A stretch of 11,749 bases of DNA, from positions 1 through 11,749 of the forward strand of contig QZKK01000196.1 in assembly GCA_003599475.1 (NCBI GenBank). The letters run 5' to 3'. Positions 1 to 6,297 of this stretch are shown here, one piece after another. The translations under genes and the position numbers were made by a program. The notes under the pieces were generated by a model that saw nothing but the letters and a program-made list of their open reading frames with translations, did not search any database and had not been told where the DNA came from. The DNA is from Desulfobacteraceae bacterium (GTDB taxonomy: Bacteria > Desulfobacterota > Desulfobacteria > Desulfobacterales > SURF-15). Each line of letters opens with the position of its first letter. Position 1 is the stretch's first letter.

Positions 1-141
1 CGACGGTCGTCCCTTCCCCCGCGCGTTCGGAAACCGCGAGCAGCAGGTTCAGCAAGCCTTGGCGCAGTTGCTCCTCGTTCCCAAGAACCTTCGGCAGATT
101 CGCGGCGAGGTCGAACTTCATCCGCGGGCGGTCCGGCAGGA
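1..141 (-). pseudogene. Histidine kinase C-terminal fragment (HATPase start), 5'-truncated, runs off left edge
   Basis: Read on the minus strand, this stretch encodes a sensor-kinase ATP-binding segment: a beta strand ending in LAANLPKVLGNEEQLRQG, then the N-box helix (LLNLLLAVSERA), then GEGTTV. Normally several hundred residues of sensor and dimerisation domain precede this point. Here the homology begins about 5 to 10 codons before the ATG at 122-120, right beside the stop codon of the upstream TctC fragment, so the front of the gene is missing. The frame stays open upstream into the tctC sequence, but those residues are not kinase-like. The second Asn of the N box, which holds Mg-ATP in active kinases, reads as Ala (NLLLAV instead of NLLLNA), which also fits decay. 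The 3' part lies outside the window, so G boxes cannot be judged. I am fairly sure of the family and less sure that the gene is dead. Confidence 0.55.
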
Positions 142-660
142 CTATTTGGCCTGGATGCCGAACTCTTTGATGAGCTTGGCATAGGTCGCATACTCTTCTT
201 CTGCGTATTTGTTGAATTGCTTCCGGTCCATCCAGATGGGGGTGCCGCCCGCCTTCTGGAGGGTCGCCTGGAATTCGGGATTCTGGTAGGTCTGGTAAAA
301 AACCTTTTCCAGAGTTTCCAGGACCGGTTCCGGGGTCTTGAGCGGCATCACGATGCAGCGCCACATCACCTGAACCACATCCAGACCGAGCTCCCTGCAT
401 GTCGGCACGTTTTTAACCGCCGGGTTTCTCTCGGCGCTTGAGACGGCAAGCGGCGTAACCAGTTTTCCATCGACCGAGGAGAGTCCCTCGGGCACAAAGG
501 GGGTGGATGCGTCGCAGTTGTTGCCGGCAACGGCCTGCACCGCCGGCGCTCCGCCCTGGTAGGGCATCCGAAGCAGGCTGATGCCTGCGGTTTTCTCCAG
601 CTTCACGCGGAAGAAATCGTGTGAGGTCCAGTTTCCTCCCATCCCGATGCTGACTTTGCC
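142..660 (-). pseudogene. tctC: TctC/Bug-family solute-binding protein, C-terminal half only
   Basis: The 166 or so residues match the C-terminal half of TctC/Bug periplasmic binding proteins, which belong to tripartite tricarboxylate transporters. The recognisable elements are GKVSIGMGGNWTSHDFF, MPYQGGAPAVQAVAGNN, a central LVTPLAV, VPTCRELGLDV, and a typical C-terminus ending IKEFGIQAK. Full proteins are about 320 residues with a signal peptide; here the first 130 to 150 residues, including the signal, are absent. Homology can be followed upstream of the first ATG (642) to about position 660, only 32 bases from the sulP stop, and no ribosome-binding site precedes that ATG. I therefore read it as a 5'-truncated remnant, not a short gene. 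The tctA and tctB partners are not in the window. The 3' end looks natural and abuts a kinase fragment. Confidence 0.75.
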
Positions 661-692
661 CGAAGAGCCAATGTTTCGGGGACGGAAAAACC

Positions 693-2930
693 TCAGCGAT
701 TTTCGGATTTGATGATGAAACCGTAAAGGACGGCGGCAAGGCCCGGCTCTTCCCGTTCGAGCAGAGAGCGGGCCTCGAAGGATAGCAGAGCGGTTTTGCA
801 GTCGCAGTCTGCCCGGACCGTGGAGGAAGCCGTGTAGCTGCCGAAAGCGGCGGTGGCGGCGATGACGCTTCCAGGCATCAGATCGCGCATGCGGATACCG
901 GTATCCGGATCGAATTGCGTTGCCGTACCTTGGGTCAGAAGGTAAAGCCCTGCGGCAGGCTCCCCCTTGTTCAGGATATCGGTTCCAGCGGCATGTTCCA
1001 GTTGCTCCAGCCAGGGATTGATGGAATCGACCAGGTTTTCGAAACGCTCCTGCTCCTCCAGATGCGCCATCACTTCATCGACAGACCGGGTAAAGAGCGC
1101 TTCGCGTGCCCCCGTTTCTTCTTTGCCGCTTCGGAGCGTGCGATCGATGAGTCGGTCTTCACACCGTTCCAGCCCGTAATCGAGGTTCGGGAAAAATGCG
1201 ATGTTTTGCAGGGCGGCGTCCGGCAGGTTGCGTTTCAGCGCCTCCGTCAGGCGCTCCGGCGCGGCGGTCGCGACGATGGCGGTTCCTGCGGCCAGGGCGT
1301 TGAGTGCGAAACGGTGGAAGTTGTTGACAGCCGAGATATCGAAGCCCGAGACGCGTGCGAAATCGAGAAGGATGAAATCGGGTCGAGGCTTGGCTTCGAA
1401 GGTTTTTTTGAGAGATTCCACAAGTGCCGCTGCCGATCCGAAAAAGAGGTAGCCGGCCAGCCGGTACCCCCGGATACGCTCGCCCTCTTCGCTTAAAACC
1501 TTGCGATCGGGCACGGAGCGTCTCCTGACGCTTCGGCGATCGCACGCTGTGAATTCTTCTCCGATCACGGGTACCCGGCTGAAGCGGATCACGAAAAGGA
1601 CAACTGTAGTGACCAGCCCGAAGGCGACCCCTTCCATGAACCCGAAAACAGCGATCACCAGGAAGATCGCGATGACGATCAGGTAGTCCGGCAACGGCAG
1701 CCGTCTTCGGCCGGCCACGATCCAGTCGTAAATCAGGGAAATGCCGAGCAGCATGAGCATCGCCCCGAGGAGTGCCTGAGGAAAGTACTCCAAAAGACCT
1801 CCCCCCACGAAGAGAACGCCTGCGACGACCAGTGCGGTGACAAGCCCGGTCAGCCGGGAAACGGCTCCGGTTTTTAAGCCCAGAAGCGACAGGGAGATCG
1901 ACGAGTATCCGGGAAAACAACCCCCCAGTCCGGCCAGGCAGTTGGCCGCTCCGACTACCGCGAATTCACCGTTCATGTCGATTTCTTCTCCGGATGCAAT
2001 CTCGATTCCGCTCGTGTTCAGCAGCATTCCGACCATGGTAACCAGGGCGACCGCCAGCATGGCAGGCACCTGATGCCAAACCAGCGTCCAGTCGATCCAG
2101 GAGAGATCCTTCAAGGTAAAGGCCGGCCAAAGCCCGTCGGCCGGAACACCGGATACCAGAAAGCCGGCCGTCCTGGCTGCTTCTATGGACATCCCGCTGA
2201 AGGCGAAGGCGACATAGAAAAGGGGAATGGATACGATAAGGGACCCGGGCAGGATGAGGAAATGGGACCAACGCAGCATGATCAGGAAAAGAGAGACTGC
2301 GTATGTCACGCCGGGAAGCCACTTGAGAATCATATCCAAAGCGGCAAGCTGCGGAAGGGCGTTGAAGGAAATCGTCAAGCCGCACATGACCTCGATGCCC
2401 CCCATCGAAATCAGAAGGCCCGATCCGGCAAGGAAACCGCCGACTACGGGGTAGGGCATGAAGCGGAGAAGATTCGCCAGACGAAACCTGCCGATGACGA
2501 TGAAGGCGGCCCCGGTAAGAAAAGAGGAGAGAGCCAGAACGGCGGCCACTGTCATGAACTTGGTTTCCATGGAAGCTTCGCCGCCTGAAGCGGCCGCAAT
2601 GGCGACGGCCGTTGTCGACAGGATGGCGGCCGGAGCATCCTGGGGAAAGGAGATCATCCCCTTGAAGGAGCTGGCAAGAGCAGCGGCCAGGCAAAGCAGG
2701 AACCCGCCGGTAAGGGCAAGGCCTGCACCGCGGGACGCCATCGGAGAGAGGTCTCCGGAATAGATCATCGCGGCAAGCGAAACCATGATGACGGTAAAAA
2801 GGATGCCTGAGACCAGGCCTGTACTCAATGCGGGAAAAAGCTTCCGGGATGCCATGTCTTCCATCAATTCGGAAAACAGGGATCTTCCCATTATCGGTTG
2901 CCGCTTCACCGGTGCCGAAGACGTGTTCAT
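693..2930 (-). CDS. SulP-family anion transporter with STAS and degenerate cyclic-nucleotide-binding domain (745 aa)
   Basis: This is an inner-membrane SLC26/SulP-type anion permease, with sulfate, bicarbonate or another anion as possible substrate; the sequence does not decide. Residues about 30-450 form the multi-span transport domain, including MPYPVVGGFLAGSGLL near 158-174, the NTSGIE segment near 305-310 and GCFPGYSSISLSLLGLKTGA near 337-356. Residues about 487-590 are a cytoplasmic STAS domain (LLDFARVSGFDISAVNNF at 521-538). Residues about 645-735 resemble a cyclic-nucleotide-binding beta roll (GEPAAGLYLLTQG at 656-668, then PGSVIAATAAFGS). The usual Gly-Glu and Arg of the phosphate-binding cassette are not seen, so nucleotide binding is doubtful. 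The ATG at 2930 follows a G-rich stretch 4 to 6 bases upstream that could serve as ribosome-binding site, and a promoter is visible further upstream. The C-terminus stops soon after the domain, next to a gene-fragment junction, so a few residues may have been lost. Confidence 0.9.
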   Translation of the reverse strand: MNTSSAPVKRQPIMGRSLFSELMEDMASRKLFPALSTGLVSGILFTVIMVSLAAMIYSGDLSPMASRGAGLALTGGFLLCLAAALASSFKGMISFPQDAPAAILSTTAVAIAAASGGEASMETKFMTVAAVLALSSFLTGAAFIVIGRFRLANLLRFMPYPVVGGFLAGSGLLISMGGIEVMCGLTISFNALPQLAALDMILKWLPGVTYAVSLFLIMLRWSHFLILPGSLIVSIPLFYVAFAFSGMSIEAARTAGFLVSGVPADGLWPAFTLKDLSWIDWTLVWHQVPAMLAVALVTMVGMLLNTSGIEIASGEEIDMNGEFAVVGAANCLAGLGGCFPGYSSISLSLLGLKTGAVSRLTGLVTALVVAGVLFVGGGLLEYFPQALLGAMLMLLGISLIYDWIVAGRRRLPLPDYLIVIAIFLVIAVFGFMEGVAFGLVTTVVLFVIRFSRVPVIGEEFTACDRRSVRRRSVPDRKVLSEEGERIRGYRLAGYLFFGSAAALVESLKKTFEAKPRPDFILLDFARVSGFDISAVNNFHRFALNALAAGTAIVATAAPERLTEALKRNLPDAALQNIAFFPNLDYGLERCEDRLIDRTLRSGKEETGAREALFTRSVDEVMAHLEEQERFENLVDSINPWLEQLEHAAGTDILNKGEPAAGLYLLTQGTATQFDPDTGIRMRDLMPGSVIAATAAFGSYTASSTVRADCDCKTALLSFEARSLLEREEPGLAAVLYGFIIKSENR

Positions 2931-3003
2931 GGATTCCCCCCTGCCGGGCTCGATATCGCCGGCTTCACCCCCCTTTCCGGAACCCCTGGACTCCCAGAGA
3001 AAC

Positions 3004-3033
3004 AGTGTACGGGAAAAGATCGGCCGGAGTCAA
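3004..3033 (-). promoter_or_regulatory. Sigma70-like promoter for the SulP gene
   Basis: On the minus strand, TTGACT (3033-3028) and TACACT (3009-3004) are separated by 18 bases. They match the -35 consensus at 5 of 6 positions and the -10 consensus at 4 of 6. The start codon lies about 73 bases downstream of the -10 box. This would let the transporter be expressed independently of the broken TRAP genes upstream. The assignment is by pattern only. Confidence 0.4.
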
Positions 3034-3072
3034 TCATCCCGTCTTTCTTGATTTTTCAGAGTTACATTCGGT

Positions 3073-3552
3073 TCATTCGGTTCCAGCCTTTGTATGGAGT
3101 ATCCGAGCGGTAATGTGAATGAAGATGACCACAACCGCCAGAGGTACGGCGACAGTGATCCAAGCCATCGGAATCTCCATGGCTTCGGTGGCCCGATGGA
3201 GGCCTCTCGAAAGAAAGCGATCGCTGTGATAGAAGACCGGACCCAAAAAGATCACAGCAGCCATTACCCGGATCCAGAAAGAAGAGAAAATCCAGATCCG
3301 GGGCCCTGACCGGGGCGGATGGAACAGGCGCGGGTCCCGGTCGGCCTTAAAGGAGATTGTTGCTCCGAGGAGTCCGCCCCAGACCATGCAGTACCGGGCT
3401 GCTTCCTCTGTCCATACCGGGGCCGATTGAAAAATATAGCGCGCCACCACCTGCAGCAATACCAGCAGCAGCATCAACGATAAAAAACCGACCGATGCCG
3501 CTCTGCAGAACTTGTCCAGAAATGTGCTGGCGATATTGACTGCCCGAACCAT
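3073..3552 (-). CDS. dctQ: TRAP transporter small membrane subunit, DctQ family (159 aa)
   Basis: DctQ is the four-helix inner-membrane subunit that pairs with the large DctM permease in TRAP uptake systems. Predicted membrane segments lie at about residues 17-38, 50-68, 87-107 and 128-149. The family hallmark WTEEAARYCMVWGGLLGA spans residues 47-64, and the length is normal. The ATG at 3552 sits 12 bases after the dctP' stop and has a modest AAGG-type ribosome-binding site 4 to 5 bases upstream, the usual dctP-dctQ spacing. A full dctM should follow, but the next gene on this strand is sulP. The only dctM sequence in the window is the fragment upstream. The gene is intact but orphaned, and without P and M it probably has no transport function unless partners are encoded elsewhere. 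Confidence 0.85.
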   Translation of the reverse strand: MVRAVNIASTFLDKFCRAASVGFLSLMLLLVLLQVVARYIFQSAPVWTEEAARYCMVWGGLLGATISFKADRDPRLFHPPRSGPRIWIFSSFWIRVMAAVIFLGPVFYHSDRFLSRGLHRATEAMEIPMAWITVAVPLAVVVIFIHITARILHTKAGTE

Positions 3553-3564
3553 GATGCCTTATTC

Positions 3565-3840
3565 CTACCGATACTTTCCCGCGATTTCCACGAAGTAATC
3601 GGCTACCTGCCGGGGCACGATCTTCGAATAGAACGGGCGGACCAGATCGGCAAACTGGGCTCTCTCGGCGGCGGTATTCCGGTGGAGTTGGATTCCGCTC
3701 TTTTCCAGATCCTTCAGGCTCGTCTCCTCGATGTCGATAGACCACTTCCATGCGGTTTCCGTCGCTTTGGCCGCGGCCTCGTCGATGAGTGCCCTGTCCC
3801 CTTTGGAAAGGGCTTTGTACCATTCCTCGGACGCGATGAC
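3565..3840 (-). pseudogene. dctP: TRAP substrate-binding protein DctP, C-terminal 91 residues only
   Basis: The frame from VIASEEWYKALSKGDRALI to the C-terminus VADYFVEIAGKYR is the last quarter of a DctP-type periplasmic binding protein. The phrase 'visxexWyxaLskgdRalI' followed by an A-rich helix (DEAAAKATETAWKW) is characteristic of the family. A full protein has about 330 residues; the signal peptide, both lobes' ligand residues and the conserved Arg region are missing. Upstream of position 3840 the homology stops abruptly and the DNA becomes dctM in another frame. No good start codon serves this piece: the ATG at 3876 lies inside dctM sequence. The stop at 3567-3565 and the 12-base gap to dctQ are those of a normal P-Q-M operon. 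Confidence 0.8.
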
Positions 3841-3846
3841 CGATGA
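3834..3846. other. dctM'/dctP' recombination junction with a 6-base direct repeat
   Basis: The point where dctM homology ends and dctP homology begins carries two copies of the hexamer CGATGA (3834-3839 and 3841-3846; TCATCG on the coding strand), one base apart. Such microhomology fits a deletion between two neighbouring TRAP operons. The repeat is short enough to occur by chance. Confidence 0.5.
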
Positions 3847-4279
3847 TCGAGCTGGCGGCGGTGACCGCCCCGGCATAACGGCTTGTATAACCCTGATCGC
3901 GCATGGCCGGAATCAGGGTGGTGGAGAGGGCCGCTGCATCGGCAACCGCAGAGCCGCTGACACCGGCGAAAAAGATCGAAGTCAGAATGTTGACATGGCC
4001 CAGGCCCCCTTTGAGCCGCCCGACGATGGACATGGAGAATTCGATCAAGTAACGGCTCACCCCCGTCCGATTCATCACCTCGCCGACAAGGATGAACAGG
4101 ACCATGGCCATGAGCACGAATACATCGAGCTGACTGAAAATCCGCTGCGGCAGGATTGCCAGGTACCGGGTGTTGTCGCTGGCAATGAAGCTCATCACCG
4201 ATGCCGCCCCGACCACATAGGCCAATCCCGCTCCGGAGGCCAGGAAAAGCACGGTCAGGAAGATCACAAAGAGGGTCAC
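3839..4279 (-). pseudogene. dctM: TRAP large permease DctM, N-terminal 147 residues only
   Basis: The gene starts at GTG 4279, with an AAAGGTGA ribosome-binding site 6 to 7 bases upstream, 46 bases after the deacylase stop; the two genes are probably cotranscribed. The first 147 residues are a good DctM N-terminus: hydrophobic helices, then FFAGVSGSAVADAAALSTTL at about 103-122 and AGAVTAASSIIG at 136-147. The next expected motif is GPIIPPS, but after SIIG the frame passes into dctP sequence read out of frame. It continues as a meaningless tail of 163 codons to a stop at 3347, overlapping dctP' and dctQ. Family members have about 425 residues, so about two thirds of the permease is lost. The homology assignment is firm. 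Confidence 0.85.
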
Positions 4280-4325
4280 GATCCGTCACCTTTCATTCAT
4301 CGAGGATTGTACGGAGATGCGCATG

Positions 4326-5936
4326 CTACGGCATCCGGCGCAGAACTCGACCGGAGTCGGTCCCGATGAACCGCCCACCATCCACCGCGATCCTCCCGTT
4401 TACCAGAACATAGGCCACACCGACAGGTTCCCGAAACGGGTCCTGGTAAGTCCCCTCATCGGAGATCGTATCCGGATCGAACAGGATCAAATCGGCGTCG
4501 AAACCTTCCTTGAGAAGCCCCTTGTTTCTGAGTCGAAACGTCTGCGCCGGAAGGGAAGTCATTTTCCGCACCGCAGCCTCCAGGCCGAGAGTCCCTTTCT
4601 CTCGAACGTAGCGGCCCAATACCCGGGGAAAAGTTCCGGTCATCCGGGGGTGGGTCTTGCTCCCTCCCAAGGACGGGATCCCGTCCGAACCGATCATCGT
4701 CACGGAATCGGCCATGATCCGTTCGATGTCGAAATCATCCATCATGAAAACGACCATTCCGACCTTTGTCTTTTCTTCGACAATCAGGTCGAAAAAGACG
4801 TCGTAGGGGGATCGGTCCTCACCCTCTGCGATTTCGGCGATGGAACGGCCCTGGTAGTCGGGATAGGCCGTGCTGAAGCTGATCTGGATGTTTTCGAAAC
4901 CGGCGTCTCCGGCGAGGTTCTGCCAGGAATCGTCCTTTGACTCCATCATTTGGATTACTTCTCGCCGCACCGCCGGGTCCTTCAGCTTTTCAACGTATGT
5001 TTCGGGACCACCGGCAGCAAATGCCGGCGGAAGCGCTGCGGCAAGCATCGTGCTTCCGGCCGGGTAGGGGTACTGGTCACATGTCACTTCCTGGCCCTCG
5101 GAGCGTGCTCGGTGGAAACGGCCGAGCGTTCTTTCACTCATCCCCCAGTTGAGACGCCCGGCGATTTTGTGGTGCGCGATGTGGACTGCGATTCCGCCCG
5201 CCCGCCCGATCGACAAAGCCTCCTCGATCGCCTCCATCTGCCGGCTGCCCTCGTTTCGGAGATGAGTGGTGTAGATTCCGTGGTATTTCCCAGCCACCTT
5301 CGCCAGTTCCGCTACCTCCGCTGTTTGGGCGTAGACGCCGGGGATATAGATCAGGCCGGAGGAGAGCCCGGCGGCGCCGGCCTCCATGGCTTCGGCTGTC
5401 AATTCTTTCATCCGCTCGAGCTCATCGGGTGCCGGTGGCCGGTTGTCATAGCCCATGACTGCAATCCTGAGCGTTCCATGACCGATCAGGGGAACGACGT
5501 TGATTCCCGGCTTGGCTGCTTCGACCGCATCCAGATAGTCGTTGAAGGTATCGATGCGGTGGAAGACCTCGGGCAGATCCCTGCCGCCCATCATCATCGA
5601 CATCTTTTCCAGAAAATTCTTCTTGTCCTTCGGTGACGGCGCCAGGCTGTGGCCGCAATTTCCCACAACGGTTGTGGTGACCCCCTGCCTGACCTTGAGC
5701 CTGCAGGTCGGCTCGGCCAGTACGTAGCCGTCGTCATGCGAATGCGCGTCGATGAAGCCCGGGCCGGCGACCCGTCCTGCGGCGTCAATTACACGCGCCG
5801 CTGAAATCGACGAAAGATCCGGGGCCAAGGAGGCGATCTTCCCCCCGCGAATACCGATATCGGCCCGGTAATAAGGATTTCCGGTCCCATCGATGATTCG
5901 TGCTCCGGTGATGAGGATATCGAAAGGCTCTGTCAT
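4326..5936 (-). CDS. N-acyl-D-amino-acid deacylase (D-aminoacylase), 536 aa
   Basis: This zinc-dependent enzyme of the amidohydrolase superfamily hydrolyses N-acyl-D-amino acids to a free D-amino acid and a carboxylate. The N-terminus (FDILITGARIIDGTGNPYYR) is the usual beta sandwich. The metal-site HxH is H65/H67 in GFIDAHSHDD, the family's bridging Cys is C94 in VVGNCGHS, further metal-ligand His candidates are H225 (YTTHLRNEG) and H255 (HIAHHK), and the catalytic Asp is D418 in MIGSDGIP. All key residues are present, the length is about that expected (480-540), and the C-terminal GFDADLILFDP closes the fold. I chose ATG 5936 because an AGGGAG site lies 8 bases upstream and homology starts there; an in-frame extension to 6137 has no such support. 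There is no signal peptide, so it acts in the cytoplasm. It is divergent from the peptide ABC operon and heads the minus-strand unit containing dctM'. Other acyl-amide substrates are possible. Confidence 0.92.
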   Translation of the reverse strand: MTEPFDILITGARIIDGTGNPYYRADIGIRGGKIASLAPDLSSISAARVIDAAGRVAGPGFIDAHSHDDGYVLAEPTCRLKVRQGVTTTVVGNCGHSLAPSPKDKKNFLEKMSMMMGGRDLPEVFHRIDTFNDYLDAVEAAKPGINVVPLIGHGTLRIAVMGYDNRPPAPDELERMKELTAEAMEAGAAGLSSGLIYIPGVYAQTAEVAELAKVAGKYHGIYTTHLRNEGSRQMEAIEEALSIGRAGGIAVHIAHHKIAGRLNWGMSERTLGRFHRARSEGQEVTCDQYPYPAGSTMLAAALPPAFAAGGPETYVEKLKDPAVRREVIQMMESKDDSWQNLAGDAGFENIQISFSTAYPDYQGRSIAEIAEGEDRSPYDVFFDLIVEEKTKVGMVVFMMDDFDIERIMADSVTMIGSDGIPSLGGSKTHPRMTGTFPRVLGRYVREKGTLGLEAAVRKMTSLPAQTFRLRNKGLLKEGFDADLILFDPDTISDEGTYQDPFREPVGVAYVLVNGRIAVDGGRFIGTDSGRVLRRMP

Positions 5937-6026
5937 CTTGTAAGCTCCCTGAACTGCAAGATACCGATTCCGCTGCAATTCTCCTGAAGGTCTTTTCCTT
6001 TGAAGGGGTCGAGCAAAAAGTTTCAA

Positions 6027-6056
6027 TCCATAACACCGGAGAAGACGACTTGTCAA
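6027..6056 (-). promoter_or_regulatory. Sigma70-like promoter toward the D-aminoacylase gene
   Basis: On the minus strand there is a perfect TTGACA (6056-6051), 18 bases, then TATGGA (6032-6027) preceded by TG at the extended -10 position. Transcription would start near 6020, leaving a leader of about 84 bases. The -35 box is strong and the -10 box is weak, which would suit activation from the nearby palindrome. Confidence 0.4.
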
Positions 6057-6069
6057 TGCGTCAAGCACC

Positions 6070-6092
6070 CTCTGCAACCAGTGGTTGCAGAG
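6070..6092. promoter_or_regulatory. Perfect 23-base palindrome, candidate regulator-binding site
   Basis: Two 11-base arms (CTCTGCAACCA and its exact complement) flank a single central G. It lies 13 bases upstream of the deacylase -35 box and about 120 bases upstream of the sigma54-like element of the ABC operon. This is the position and symmetry of a dimer-binding operator or an enhancer (UAS) site. No T-run follows on either strand, so a terminator is unlikely. The regulator is not in the window. Confidence 0.6.
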
Positions 6093-6212
6093 ATTTTCCC
6101 GGCAGTTCTCAAGAGGTCCAATGTCTTCGGTTTGCACCCGTTCGGGAAATACCTCCTTTCGGATTCATCTCACGGGCGCCTATCGAGATGAAGTTTTGGT
6201 TGACATTCACGA

Positions 6213-6228
6213 CGGCACTGGATTAGCT
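6213..6228 (+). promoter_or_regulatory. Sigma54-like -24/-12 promoter for the peptide ABC operon
   Basis: CGGCAC (6213-6218) and TAGCT (6224-6228) resemble the -24 TGGCAC and -12 TTGCA elements, with the invariant GG and GC exactly 10 bases apart. Transcription would start near 6239, about 60 bases before the ATG. A TTGACA at 6200-6205 overlaps the region, but I find no good sigma70 -10 box 16 to 18 bases after it. Pattern match only. Confidence 0.4.
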
Positions 6229-6297
6229 ATTGAACGAACGATGGATGAACGGATGAACGTACTCATGAGGGACGCCAAGCGAAAGGAGGTCGTGAAG

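Larger units (their letters stand above)
5937..6297. promoter_or_regulatory. Divergent control region between deacylase and peptide ABC operon
   Basis: This 361-base gap separates two divergent start codons. I see no gene in it. It holds a sigma70-like promoter toward the deacylase, a perfect palindrome near the middle, a sigma54-like element toward the binding-protein gene, and near the right end a doubled 8-mer (GGATGAAC, about 6243-6258). The sites are listed separately. Confidence 0.6.

Noticed and set aside
3347..4279. A 310-residue continuous minus-strand frame that could be taken as one complete protein
   Set aside because: Only the first 147 residues resemble DctM. The rest is dctP and dctQ DNA read in the wrong frame, rich in Arg, Gly and Pro, with no family resemblance.
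4950..5636. Plus-strand open frame of 228 codons within the deacylase gene
   Set aside because: It is antisense to a conserved catalytic protein and has no ribosome-binding site or domain signal. The other plus-strand frames at 915-1496 and 2073-2588 within sulP are rejected for the same reason.
5937..6137. N-terminal extension of the deacylase to position 6137
   Set aside because: Family homology begins at the ATG at 5936, which has its own ribosome-binding site. The extension would translate the promoter and palindrome.
6200..6228. Sigma70 promoter using TTGACA at 6200 for the ABC operon
   Set aside because: At 17 or 18 base spacing the -10 positions read TTAGCT or TAGCTA, which are poor matches. 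The GG-N10-GC element fits better, though sigma70 use is not excluded.
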